From Propionibacteriaceae bacterium (GTDB lineage Bacteria; Actinomycetota; Actinomycetes; Propionibacteriales; Propionibacteriaceae), in the NCBI GenBank assembly GCA_020438595.1, contig JAGQUI010000006.1:1-25845 (forward strand): a stretch of DNA of 25,845 nucleotides, in the 5' to 3' direction. Position numbers and translations under genes: made by a program. The notes below the pieces were generated by a model. That model worked only from the letters and a program-made list of their open reading frames with translations, had not been told where the DNA came from and searched no databases. Positions 1 to 7,387 of this stretch are shown piece by piece (positions within the stretch are counted from its first letter, which is position 1; every line of letters begins with the position of its first letter).

Positions 1-710
1 ACCGCGCCGCGGGCCTGCCGGTCACTGCCCTCGTAGCGGGCCTGCCGGCGCCGCCCGTCCCCGGTGTCGGGGAACCCGGCCAGCCGCCAGGCGCACTCCG
101 CCGCCACCGGGCAGTCGGCGCAGCGCGGGTTCCGGGCCGTGCACAGCGTCGCGCCGAGCTCCATGGTCGCCGCGTTGAAGACAGCGGCCTGCTCCGGATC
201 GGCGGGCAGGACCGACTCCATCACCGCCAGGTCACGCGCGGACGGCGGGCCCGGCTGGGCGCGTCCGGCCAGCGTCCGGGCCAGCACCCGGCGGGTGTTC
301 GTGTCGACGACCGGGTGCCGCTCGCCGTAGGCGAACACCGCGACCGCGCGGGCCGTGTAGGCCCCCACCCCGCTCAGGGCCAGCAGCGCGTCCACGTCGC
401 GCGGCACCACGCCGTCGTGCCGTCCGGTGATCTCCACCGCCGCCCGGTGCAGCCACAGCGCCCGCCGCGGGTAGCCGAGGTTCGCCCACTGCCGCACCGC
501 TTCGGACGCCGGCTCCGCGGCCAGCGCGGACGGCGTCGGCCAGCGATCGAGCCACGCCTCGAGGTGCGGCACCACCCGGTTCACCGGGGTCTGCTGCAGC
601 ATGAACTCGCTGACCAGCACGCCCCATGCCCCGAAGCCGGGCCGCCGCCAGGGCAGGTCGCGGGCGTTGCTCCGGTACCAGGCGATCAGCGGGGTCGCGA
701 GGTCGGGCAC
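1..710 (-). CDS. mutY: A/G-specific adenine glycosylase MutY (3' part beyond window)
   Basis: Base-excision repair enzyme that removes adenine mispaired with 8-oxoguanine or guanine. About 236 residues are visible. The start is a GTG at 710, because an in-frame TAG lies four codons upstream. The catalytic glutamate is E35 in SEFMLQQTPV. The helix-hairpin-helix reads LSGVGAYTARAVAVF (about 112-126) and is followed by the catalytic aspartate at D136 in VVDTNTRR. The [4Fe-4S] loop has the expected C-x6-C-x2-C-x5-C spacing (CTARNPRCADCPVAAEC). The C-terminal NUDIX-like part lies outside the window, so the gene is cut by the window edge and not shown to be broken. It begins 10 bases after the stop of the ParA-like gene on the same strand, so it is probably the third gene of an operon with the SAF and ParA-like genes. 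Confidence 0.95.
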   Translation of the reverse strand, partial: MPDLATPLIAWYRSNARDLPWRRPGFGAWGVLVSEFMLQQTPVNRVVPHLEAWLDRWPTPSALAAEPASEAVRQWANLGYPRRALWLHRAAVEITGRHDGVVPRDVDALLALSGVGAYTARAVAVFAYGERHPVVDTNTRRVLARTLAGRAQPGPPSARDLAVMESVLPADPEQAAVFNAATMELGATLCTARNPRCADCPVAAECAWRLAGFPDTGDGRRRQARYEGSDRQARGA

Positions 711-719
711 CGGGCCAGC

Positions 720-1478
720 CTAGGTGCACCCCTCGCCCAGCAACTGCCGCCGTCCTGCGACCCGCCCGGCGAGCACCCCGCCCAGCGCGCGGACGTCGGC
801 CACGTACGCGCTGGTCATCAGCCGCCGCGGCTCGGGCTCACCGGACGCGAACACCGCGGCCTCGGCGGGCTGCCAGGCCAGCTTGCCCCACACGTCGACG
901 CCGAACCGGTGCCCGATCTCGCCCGACCCGTACGGGCGCCCGGGCCCGACCACGGCCAGGCCCACCCGCTCCTCTCCGGCCGCGGCGACCACCAGCGGCA
1001 GGTACAGCCGCAGCGCGGCCAGGTCGACCAGCCGGCTGCCGGTGACCACGACCACACCGCTGCACACCGTCACCAGCGCCGGCGGCAGGCCGTCGGGCGT
1101 GACCCGGCCCACGTCGACGAGGACGGTGCGTCCGGCCGCCTCCAGCGCGTGGGCGAAGTCGGTCCACGCCGGCGCGAACAGCGAGACCATGCCCGGGTTC
1201 GAGAAGCCGGGCACGAAGTCGCGGCCCTCGGCCAGCGGGATCGTCATGGCGTCCAGCGCGGAGGCCAGCGGACGCCGCTCCCGGTGCGCCTGCAGCAGGC
1301 CGCCCAGCCCACGCCCGCCCGGGTCGGTGCCCTGCAGGTAGCCGGCGAGCACGGCCTGGTCGGGCTCGCGGTTGGCATCCACCAGCAGCACCGGCTCGGG
1401 CCAGGTCACCGCGAGCGCGACCCCCAGCCCGGTCACGCCCGGCGAGTGCCCTGCGCTCGCCAGCAGCAGCACGCTCAC
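720..1478 (-). CDS. ParA/MinD-like (CpaE-type) protein with degenerate P-loop
   Basis: 252 residues. The fold signature is that of the ParA/MinD/CpaE family: an N-terminal strand and loop (LLLASAGHSPGVTGLGVALA), then LLVDANRE, where the second aspartate-bearing strand of the family sits, and later LVDVGRV and GVVVVTGSR strands. The deviant Walker A (normally KGGxGKTT) is replaced by GHSPGVTG, with neither the signature lysine nor the lysine-threonine pair. ATP hydrolysis is therefore doubtful, and the protein may be a pseudo-ATPase or use an unusual nucleotide loop. The ATG overlaps the stop of the upstream SAF gene by four bases, so the two are translationally coupled. In actinobacteria such pairs resemble the CpaB/CpaE components of Flp/Tad pilus loci, but no other pilus gene is visible here. 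Family call is good, function unknown. Confidence 0.72.
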   Translation of the reverse strand: MSVLLLASAGHSPGVTGLGVALAVTWPEPVLLVDANREPDQAVLAGYLQGTDPGGRGLGGLLQAHRERRPLASALDAMTIPLAEGRDFVPGFSNPGMVSLFAPAWTDFAHALEAAGRTVLVDVGRVTPDGLPPALVTVCSGVVVVTGSRLVDLAALRLYLPLVVAAAGEERVGLAVVGPGRPYGSGEIGHRFGVDVWGKLAWQPAEAAVFASGEPEPRRLMTSAYVADVRALGGVLAGRVAGRRQLLGEGCT

Positions 1479-2092
1479 CGCTGGCCCGCCAGCCGCACCA
1501 GCACCAGCTGGTCGTTCGCGGCCAGCCGGGCCACCCGCTCGGCCTCCGCCGCCGCGATGCTCACGTCCACGATCGAAGCGCCGTCGGGCAGGGTGGCCGC
1601 CACCGTCGCGATCCGGCCGGCCACGCTCGCGCCCTCCGGTGGATCGCCGCCGTCCCTGCCGACCGGCACCAGCAGCACCGGGGTGCCCGGCGGCATCGGC
1701 GCGGACGGGATGCGTCCGGCGGCCAGGCGCAGGCCGAGCCGCACACTGCCCGCCTCGACGGCTGCCTCGCCGTACCCGCGGGGGCTGAGCAGGCTGCCCT
1801 CGGCCAGGTCGTACAGCGCCGTGCGTCCGACCACCTCGTCGATGCGGCCGGACGGCACGGTCTCCACCCCTGCCGCGGGCACCGCAGAGGTCACGCCGAG
1901 GTCGGCCGCGGTGATCACCTGGTCGCGGTACACCGTCCGCGTCACCGTGACCACGGTCTGCGCGTTGCTCAGGTTGGCGTAGAGCAGCGCCGCGCCCAGC
2001 CCGCCGAGGCAGACCGCCAGCACTCCCGCGGCGATCCAGCGCAGGTTGCGCCGGGCGCGCACCGGCCCGGTAGCTGGTCCCGTTGCGGCCAT
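1475..2092 (-). CDS. SAF-domain membrane protein (CpaB/RcpC-like)
   Basis: 205 residues. A basic N-terminus (RARRNLRW) precedes one membrane helix at about residues 18-41 (IAAGVLAVCLGGLGAALLYA), so the bulk is probably outside the membrane. Residues about 48-115 match an SAF domain (VTVTRTVYRDQVITAADLGVTS, then EGSLLSPRGY), as found in CpaB/RcpC of Flp pilus assembly. Positions about 115-205 form a second beta-rich part with no family I can name. ATG start at 2092 with a strong purine-rich ribosome binding site (GAGGGGGA) about 7 bases upstream. It overlaps the ParA-like gene by four bases and is divergent from the sigma-like gene at 2247. Role inferred: periplasmic-side partner of the ParA-like protein in a reduced pilus or secretion-like module. 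Confidence 0.78.
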   Translation of the reverse strand: MAATGPATGPVRARRNLRWIAAGVLAVCLGGLGAALLYANLSNAQTVVTVTRTVYRDQVITAADLGVTSAVPAAGVETVPSGRIDEVVGRTALYDLAEGSLLSPRGYGEAAVEAGSVRLGLRLAAGRIPSAPMPPGTPVLLVPVGRDGGDPPEGASVAGRIATVAATLPDGASIVDVSIAAAEAERVARLAANDQLVLVRLAGQR

Positions 2093-2209
2093 TCGTCGAT
2101 CCCCCTCGTCGCCGGGGCGGCTGAACCGGGGGTGGTGAGCAGCGGCCGCACGGCGATTCCGGTGATCGTAGGGGAGGTGCCCGGCTGGTGGGGCGGTCTC
2201 AGCAGGATC

Positions 2210-2218
2210 TGTGGATAA
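2210..2218 (-). promoter_or_regulatory. Consensus DnaA-box-like 9-mer
   Basis: The minus strand reads TTATCCACA, identical to the classical DnaA box, in the intergenic region between two divergent genes. Only one copy is present here, so it may be chance or a titration/regulatory site; it is not evidence of an origin. A related pair occurs in the loop of the hairpin at 4640-4728. Confidence 0.3.
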
Positions 2219-2233
2219 CTCCGGCGGACCGCG

Positions 2234-2239
2234 TAAGTT
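2234..2239 (+). promoter_or_regulatory. Possible -10 box for a leaderless transcript of the sigma-like gene
   Basis: TAAGTT fits the actinobacterial TAnnnT -10 pattern and ends 7 bases before the GTG at 2247. Transcription would thus start at or next to the start codon. No ribosome binding site precedes that GTG and no clear -35 is seen, so this is a weak call. Confidence 0.3.
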
Positions 2240-2246
2240 GGGGCCC

Positions 2247-2783
2247 GTGGACGTCGACGAGCTCCGGGAGCGCTACTCCGACCTCGTCGTGCCTGCCTGC
2301 GAGTGGCGGGCGATGGGGCTCGCCGACCCCCACGACATGGCCGAGGAGGTGTTCGCCCGCCTCGATTCGAGCTCCGGGCACTCGCTGAAGGACCTCTACG
2401 CGTCCATCGACAAGGTTGTCCTCGCCACCTACCAGCGGTACGCGGGCGCCACCAGCGTGCTGGACAAGCTGCGCAGCGGCATGGTGCTCGTCGGGCCGCG
2501 CAGCAAGCGCACCCCGGCCGACGACTTCCTCGAGGCGCTGAGCAACCTGCGCGGGGCCGACCGGAACCTGATCCAGCTCCGGTTCTGGGACGACCTGGAC
2601 GACGCCGAGGCGGGCGAGGTGCTGGGGCTGAACGTGGAGGGCGTCCGGGAGCGGCTGGCCCGCGCCGGGACGCGGTACCTCGGCAAGCTGTCCCGCTCGC
2701 ACCCAGACCTGGCCCTCACCGATGTCGAGGACACGGTCCGCAGCATCAAGCCCGGCGTCTATCGTCGGTTCCCCGGGGGCTGA
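2247..2783 (+). CDS. Sigma-70-family-like protein with recognisable region 4
   Basis: 178 residues from the GTG at 2247; an in-frame GTG at 2211 is also possible but lies inside a DnaA-box-like sequence and would add a non-domain-like tail. The C-terminal part (about 105-155) looks like sigma region 4: NLRGADRNLIQLRFWDDLDD, then GEVLGLNVEGVRERLARAG as the helix-turn-helix. The N-terminal part (YSDLVVPACEWRAMGLADPH, then DMAEEVFARL) resembles a weak region 2 but lacks the clear aromatic promoter-melting motif, so DNA opening by this protein is uncertain. It may be a divergent sigma factor or a regulator derived from one. A glycoside hydrolase gene starts 37 bases after its stop on the same strand. 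No anti-sigma gene is adjacent. Confidence 0.7.
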   Translation: MDVDELRERYSDLVVPACEWRAMGLADPHDMAEEVFARLDSSSGHSLKDLYASIDKVVLATYQRYAGATSVLDKLRSGMVLVGPRSKRTPADDFLEALSNLRGADRNLIQLRFWDDLDDAEAGEVLGLNVEGVRERLARAGTRYLGKLSRSHPDLALTDVEDTVRSIKPGVYRRFPGG

Positions 2784-2820
2784 TCGGGCCCCACCGATCG
2801 ACGACGATCCGAGGAGTGCC

Positions 2821-4584
2821 GTGACCGAGTCCGTGGACGCCCGCTACCGGGACGCGAGCCTGCCCATCGAGGAGCGCGTGGAGATCCTGCTGGGCCAGCT
2901 CACCCTGGAGGAGAAAGCGGGCCTGTTCTTCCAGACCATGATCCTGCCCGGCCCGGACGGCGAGCTGGTGCCGGCGAACCCTGCGTTCGGCCTGCCGAGC
3001 GCCGAGGAGTACGTGCACGGCCGGGCGATGAACCACTTCAACGTGCTCGGCGCGGCCCCGGAGGCGGGGGCGCTCGCCAGCTGGCACAACCGGTTGCAGG
3101 AGCTCGCCGCGTCCACCCGGCTCGGGATTCCGGTGACCCTGTCCAGCGACCCGCGGCACACCACGTCCGACAACCCCGGCGCGGCGCTGCAGGCGGGCAG
3201 CTTCTCCACCTGGCCCGAGCCGCTCGGCCTGGCCGCGCTGCGCGACGAGGCCCTGGTGGAGCGGTTCGGCGACGTGGCGCGGCAGGAGTACGCCGCGGTC
3301 GGCATCCGGCTCGCCCTGCACCCGCAGGTCGACCTGGCCACCGAGCCGCGCTGGTCGCGGCAGCTGCAGACGTTCGGCGAGGAGGTGGACGTGGCGTCCC
3401 GGCTGGGCGCGGCGTACATCCGCGGCTTCCAGGGCGCCGAGCTCGGCCCGGGGTCGGTGGCCTGCATGGTGAAGCACTTCCCCGGCGGCGGGCCGCAGCT
3501 CGACGGCGAGGACCCGCACTTCGCGCACGGCCGCGAGCAGGTGTACCCGGGCGGGGAGTTCGCGCGGCACCTGCGTCCGTTCGAGGCCGCGTTCGCGGCG
3601 GGCGTCAGCCAGGTGATGCCCTACTACGGCATGCCGGTGGGGACCGGCCTGGAGGAGGTCGGCTTCAGCTTCAACGCCGCGGTGGTCACCGGGCTGCTGC
3701 GGGAGCGGTACGGCTTCGACGGCGTCGTGTGCACCGACTGGGGCCTGGTCACCGACTCGGTGATCATGGGCGACCCGTTCCCGGCGCGCGCGTGGGGCGT
3801 GGAGCACCTCTCGCCGGCCGAGCGCATGGTGAAGCTGCTGGACGCCGGTATCGACCAGTTCGGCGGTGAGGCGTGCCCCGAGCTGCTGGTCGAGGTGGTC
3901 CGTTCCGGGGCGGTCGGCGAGGCGCGGCTGGACGTCTCTGCGCGGAGGCTGCTGCGGGAGAAGTTCGTGCTGGGGCTGTTCGACGACCCGTACGTCGACG
4001 TGGAGCGGGCCCGCGCGGTGGTGGGGGCGCCGGAGTTCCGGGAGGCCGGGCTGGCCGCGCAGCGCGCGTCGGTGGTGCTGCTGGTCAACGGCGGGTCGGT
4101 GCTGCCGTTCGCGCCCGGGCAGAGGCTCTACGTCGAGGGCGTGGACGCCGGCATCGCGTCCGGCTACGGCACGGTGGTGGCGACCCCGGCCGAGGCGGAC
4201 GTGGCCGTGCTGCGGCTGCCAGCGCCGTGGGAGACCCGTCCGACCGCGTTCGAGAACCGGTTCCACTCCGGTTCGCTCGACTTCCCTGAAGCGGTCGTCG
4301 GGCACGTGCTCGAGGTGGCCCGCGCCGTGCCGACGGTGCTGGACGTGTTCTGCGAGCGTCCGGCGATCCTCACCCCGTTCGCCGACCAGGTGGCCGCCCT
4401 GCTGGCCAGCTTCGGCACCAGCGATGCCGCCCTGCTCGACGTGCTCACCGGCGCGGCCGCGCCGCAGGGCGTCCTGCCGTTCGACCTGCCGCGCTCGATG
4501 GACGCCGTCATCGCGAGCCGTCCCGACGTCCCCTTCGACACCGCCGACCCGCTGTTCCACTTCGGCCACGGCCTGCGCTACTGA
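2821..4584 (+). CDS. Glycoside hydrolase family 3 protein
   Basis: 587 residues. The GTG at 2821 is chosen because GAGGAG lies 4 bases upstream; in-frame starts further up overlap the previous gene. N-terminal GH3 barrel motifs are visible: EERVEILLGQLTLEEKAGLF (about 16-35), ACMVKHFPGGGPQ (the KHFxG motif), and GFDGVVCTDWGLV, whose aspartate in the TDW motif corresponds to the family nucleophile. The C-terminal alpha/beta domain ends in the usual GVLPFDLPRS and FHFGHGLRY. The family contains beta-glucosidases, xylosidases and N-acetylhexosaminidases; substrate cannot be read from sequence. No signal peptide is seen, so it probably acts in the cytoplasm on imported oligosaccharides. It follows the sigma-like gene closely and ends in front of a hairpin repeat that may terminate it. 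Confidence 0.9.
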   Translation: MTESVDARYRDASLPIEERVEILLGQLTLEEKAGLFFQTMILPGPDGELVPANPAFGLPSAEEYVHGRAMNHFNVLGAAPEAGALASWHNRLQELAASTRLGIPVTLSSDPRHTTSDNPGAALQAGSFSTWPEPLGLAALRDEALVERFGDVARQEYAAVGIRLALHPQVDLATEPRWSRQLQTFGEEVDVASRLGAAYIRGFQGAELGPGSVACMVKHFPGGGPQLDGEDPHFAHGREQVYPGGEFARHLRPFEAAFAAGVSQVMPYYGMPVGTGLEEVGFSFNAAVVTGLLRERYGFDGVVCTDWGLVTDSVIMGDPFPARAWGVEHLSPAERMVKLLDAGIDQFGGEACPELLVEVVRSGAVGEARLDVSARRLLREKFVLGLFDDPYVDVERARAVVGAPEFREAGLAAQRASVVLLVNGGSVLPFAPGQRLYVEGVDAGIASGYGTVVATPAEADVAVLRLPAPWETRPTAFENRFHSGSLDFPEAVVGHVLEVARAVPTVLDVFCERPAILTPFADQVAALLASFGTSDAALLDVLTGAAAPQGVLPFDLPRSMDAVIASRPDVPFDTADPLFHFGHGLRY

Positions 4585-4597
4585 CCCGGACCAGGTC

Positions 4598-4728
4598 GGG
4601 GACGGTTCCTCACTCCGTCCACCCCCAGCGGACCGAGTCGGGGACGGTTCCGGACAGTCCGGCTTTTCCACAGTTTTGAACGCGTTCAAGCCGATTGTGG
4701 ATAACCCGGACCGTCCGGAACCGTCCCC
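4598..4728. repeat. REP-like hairpin cluster with GGGGACGGTTCC dodecamers
   Basis: Three dodecamers: direct at 4598-4609 and 4640-4651, inverted at 4717-4728. Positions 4640-4662 and 4706-4728 form 23-bp inverted arms with one mismatch. The 43-base loop holds TTTTCCACA (4664-4672) facing TGTGGATAA (4696-4704), and between them a perfect 14-bp palindrome TTGAACGCGTTCAA (4676-4689). The element lies between convergent genes and could act as a bidirectional terminator. Confidence 0.85.
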
Positions 4729-4733
4729 ACTGT

Positions 4734-5651
4734 TCAGGCGGCGTGCAGGGCGAGGTAGAGCACGGGCATCACGACGATGCCGACGACCAGGCTGACCGAG
4801 GTCATGAACGCCGACAGCTGGACGTCGAGGCCGGCCTTGCCGGTGAAGCCGGCGATCATCGCGGCGATCGGTGAGAACACCACCATCACCAGCACGAGAC
4901 GCACCTCGGTCGGGAACGGCAACAGCGTCCAGAACGCCACCGCCGCGACGGCGGCGGACGCGTAGCGGATCGCGAGCAGCCGGGCCGCCGTCCGGTACTT
5001 CCGCCGGTCGAGGGTGAGTTCGAGGCCGATCCCGATCATCAGCATCGCCAGGAACGGATTCGCCGCGCCGATCACCGAGGTGAAGGTGATCACCAGGTCG
5101 GGCAGGCGCAGGTCGAACAGCTTGAGCAGCAGCAGGGCCAGGTAGGTGACGAACACCGGCGAGCGGCTCAGCGTCCGCACCACGTCGCGCCCGCGGTGGC
5201 CGCCGGGTTCCCCGGCCAGCGACATGCCCCACGCGTAGCCCGTGCCCGCCCCGGCGAACGCGCCACCGATGTCGAACAGCGTGGAGTAGATCATGCCCTG
5301 CGGGCCCATGAAGCCGCCGATGTAGGGGGTGGCGAACGCGCCGATGTTGTAGTTGCCGCCGTGCAGCACCGCGAACGCCCGCTCGCGGCGGGACCGGCGC
5401 AGCGTCAACACGTAGGCCAGCGCCTGCTGCGCCACCCCGAGCCCGAGACCGAGCGCGGTGAGGACCAGCAGCGAACGGTCGAGGGTGTAGCCGTTGAAGC
5501 TGGTGATCAGTGCGCACGGCAGGGTGACGGTCAGGACGAGGCGGGAGAACAGCGTGAAGTCGTCCTTGGTGGCCCAGCCGAGCCGCTTGATGCCCAGTCC
5601 GATGCCGACGACCGCGACCAGCGACAGCGCCTTGGCCACGATCTCGAGCAT
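4734..5651 (-). CDS. AEC-family (auxin efflux carrier type) permease
   Basis: 305 residues from the ATG at 5651; a GTG three codons upstream (5660) is an alternative and neither has a strong ribosome binding site. About ten hydrophobic helices in the two five-helix halves typical of the AEC family. The first half includes GLGIKRLGWATKDDFTLFSR and LVLTVTLPCALITSF. The central part carries FAVLHGGNYNIGAFATPYI, the conserved asparagine/glycine-rich crossing region. The second half ends with VVFSPIAAMIAGFTGKAG and SLVVGIVVMPVLYLAL. Family members export or import organic acids and similar anions across the cytoplasmic membrane; the substrate here is unknown. It is convergent with the GH3 gene and divergent from the MFS gene, with hairpin repeats on both sides. 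Confidence 0.87.
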   Translation of the reverse strand: MLEIVAKALSLVAVVGIGLGIKRLGWATKDDFTLFSRLVLTVTLPCALITSFNGYTLDRSLLVLTALGLGLGVAQQALAYVLTLRRSRRERAFAVLHGGNYNIGAFATPYIGGFMGPQGMIYSTLFDIGGAFAGAGTGYAWGMSLAGEPGGHRGRDVVRTLSRSPVFVTYLALLLLKLFDLRLPDLVITFTSVIGAANPFLAMLMIGIGLELTLDRRKYRTAARLLAIRYASAAVAAVAFWTLLPFPTEVRLVLVMVVFSPIAAMIAGFTGKAGLDVQLSAFMTSVSLVVGIVVMPVLYLALHAA

Positions 5652-5689
5652 GGACGGCACGCTACCGCGCGGACGCCGCGCGCCCCGAC

Positions 5690-5760
5690 GTGGACCGAGT
5701 TGGGAACCGTCCCCGACTCGGTCCGTGGACGGAGTGGGGACGGTTCCGAACTTGGTCCAC
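5690..5760. repeat. REP-like long inverted repeat containing two dodecamers
   Basis: Arms 5690-5714 and 5736-5760 are 25 bases each with two mismatches. Each contains the dodecamer (inverted at 5703-5714, direct at 5736-5747). The 21-base loop holds a further small inverted repeat (ACTCGGTCC against GGACGGAGT). It lies between the divergent AEC and MFS genes, directly upstream of the MFS operator. Confidence 0.85.
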
Positions 5761-5764
5761 CACG

Positions 5765-5788
5765 AGATATCTTGATGTCAAGATATCT
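5765..5788. promoter_or_regulatory. 24-bp palindromic operator upstream of the MFS gene
   Basis: Perfect 11-bp arms, AGATATCTTGA and TCAAGATATCT, separated by TG. Its right end is one base from the GGGAGG ribosome binding site of the MFS gene. AT-rich perfect symmetry in such GC-rich sequence suggests a dimeric repressor site. The ATCTTGA half-site is reminiscent of MarR-type operators, which is inference. No candidate regulator gene is adjacent. Confidence 0.7.
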
Positions 5789-5798
5789 GGGAGGCGGC

Positions 5799-7043
5799 AT
5801 GGCGGACGAGCAACTGGGCGCCCTCCTGCGCAGGCTCACGCTGCCGATCTACCTCCCGGCCGCCCTCTACGCGTCCGGTGCGGCCGCGATCATTCCGGTG
5901 ATCCCGCTGGTGGGCCTGCAACTCGGGCTGGACGTGCCCCAGGTCGCCCTGCTGGTCACCGCGGCCGGGCTGGTCGCGGTGGCCGGCCCGCTTCCGGTCG
6001 GGCAGGTTGCGGCCCGGGTCGGCGAACGGACGACGCTGCTGCTCGGCGGCCTGGTCTCCATCGTCGCCGTGACCGGCTGCCTGGTCGCGGCGCTGGCCGG
6101 GACGCGGGGCCCGGCGCCCGGCTGGGCGGCGCCGCTGTTCTGTGCGGGCATCCTGGTGATGACCCTCGGCGACCTGACCTGGGACCTCGGCCGCCAGACC
6201 TACCTCGCCGACGAGATCCCCGTGCAGTTCCGGGCGCGGGCGATGACCCTGTTCGGCGGCACGATGCGGGTGGGGCGGATCATCGGCCCGCTCGTGGGCG
6301 CCGGCGTGATCCTCGTGCGGGGCGTCGCGTCCGCCTTCGCCGTGCACCTTGTGGCGGCACTGGTCGCGCTCGGGCTGATGCTCCGGTTCATCCCGCCGCG
6401 CGTCCCGGTGGCGCACACCCGGGACGCGGCGGGGCCCGGGCCGCAGCCCGGGCGCCCCGACGTGCTGCGTCCCCTGCTCCTCGTGGGCGGCGCCGTGCTC
6501 GTGCTCACCGTCGCGCGCACCAACCGCGACCTGCTGCTGCCGCTGATCGGGCAGCAGTTCGGGCACTCCGAGGCGGTGATCTCGCTGGTGTTCGCCGCCG
6601 CGGCCGTGGTGGAACTCGCGTTCATCCTCCCCGCCGGATCACTGATGGACCACTTCGGTCGCGCGGCCGTGCTGGTGCCGTGCCTGGCCCTGATGGACGT
6701 CGGGTTCTGGATGGCGCCACTCGCGACGAGCGTGGCCGGCTTCGTCGGTGTCTCGATGGTGTTCGCGGTCGGGAACGGGCTCGGCGCCGGCATCAACAAG
6801 ACGCTGAGTGCGGACATGACACCGGTCCGCAACCGCGCCGGCTGGCTGGGCCTGTGGAACAGCTACACCGGCAGCGGCGCGCTCTTCGGCCCGGGCCTGG
6901 TCGCCCTCGCCACCGGCGTCGGCGGGGTGGTCGGCGCCAGCATCGTGACCGGGTGGGCGACCGCTGCCGGCGCCGCGTGGGCGATGGTCTGGCTGCCCCG
7001 GCTCACCCCCGCACGCAGGAAGCGCGCGGACGGCCCTTCGTGA
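5799..7043 (+). CDS. MFS efflux transporter
   Basis: 414 residues. The ATG at 5799 has GGGAGG five bases upstream. Around twelve hydrophobic helices are seen. The loop between helices 2 and 3 reads GQVAARVGERTTLLLGG, a variant of MFS motif A. A motif C-like stretch (TMRVGRIIGPLVGAGVI) follows, typical of drug/proton antiporters. The second half repeats the motif A loop as LPAGSLMDHFGRAAVLVP. Likely exports a small hydrophobic compound, substrate unknown. The upstream 24-bp palindrome sits where a repressor would block transcription or translation, so inducible expression is expected. The last residues and the TGA come from a repeat (GCCCTTCGTGACGC, 7033-7046) that recurs downstream, suggesting the 3' end was rewritten by repeat insertion. 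Confidence 0.9.
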   Translation: MADEQLGALLRRLTLPIYLPAALYASGAAAIIPVIPLVGLQLGLDVPQVALLVTAAGLVAVAGPLPVGQVAARVGERTTLLLGGLVSIVAVTGCLVAALAGTRGPAPGWAAPLFCAGILVMTLGDLTWDLGRQTYLADEIPVQFRARAMTLFGGTMRVGRIIGPLVGAGVILVRGVASAFAVHLVAALVALGLMLRFIPPRVPVAHTRDAAGPGPQPGRPDVLRPLLLVGGAVLVLTVARTNRDLLLPLIGQQFGHSEAVISLVFAAAAVVELAFILPAGSLMDHFGRAAVLVPCLALMDVGFWMAPLATSVAGFVGVSMVFAVGNGLGAGINKTLSADMTPVRNRAGWLGLWNSYTGSGALFGPGLVALATGVGGVVGASIVTGWATAAGAAWAMVWLPRLTPARRKRADGPS

Positions 7044-7372
7044 CGCCTCGCTCGTTCCTCGCGAGCCTCCTCAGGGACCGGTCACGGGCACCCCTCGTTC
7101 CTCGCGAGGCTCCTCAGGGACCGGTCACGGGCACCCCTCGTTCCTCGCGCGGCTCCTCAGGGACCGGTCACACGGCACCACGCCTCGCCCGTCCCTCGCG
7201 GTCCCGCACCCACACCCAAACGCTCCCTGAGGAGCGCGGAGACCCGAGCCTGCGAGGGCATCCGTGCGTCACGAAGGGCGACGGCGACGGACGGCCCTTC
7301 GTGACGCAGCCCTCGTCCCTCGGGCTGCTCCTCAGGGACCGTTCACCGGGCACTCCCGCGCGTCACGAAGGG
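7033..7372. repeat. Gene-free repeat patch: 43-bp tandem repeats and inverted copies
   Basis: Three near-identical 43-bp units start their shared core GTTCCTCGCG at 7054, 7097 and 7140; each contains CTCCTCAGGGACCGGTCAC. A fourth degenerate unit is at about 7311-7355, and CTCCCTGAGGAGCG near 7223 is a partial inverted copy. A second motif, CCCTTCGTGACGC, occurs directly at 7033-7046 and 7294-7308 and inverted at 7265-7279 and 7360-7372. The inner pair forms a perfect 15-bp hairpin with a 14-base loop. I see no gene in 7044-7387. Confidence 0.85.
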
Positions 7373-7387
7373 AGCATCGAAGCACGC

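Noticed and set aside
315..1982. Long plus-strand open frame over the SAF/ParA-like/mutY genes
   Set aside because: Arg/Pro/His-rich composition without domains; it is antisense to well-supported genes, as expected in GC-rich DNA.
4664..4704. DnaA-like boxes as a replication origin
   Set aside because: Only two boxes inside a repeat hairpin, no AT-rich unwinding region, no dnaA/dnaN/gidA context.
7054..7182. 43-bp tandem repeats considered as a CRISPR array
   Set aside because: Units are contiguous without unique spacers, and no cas gene is present.
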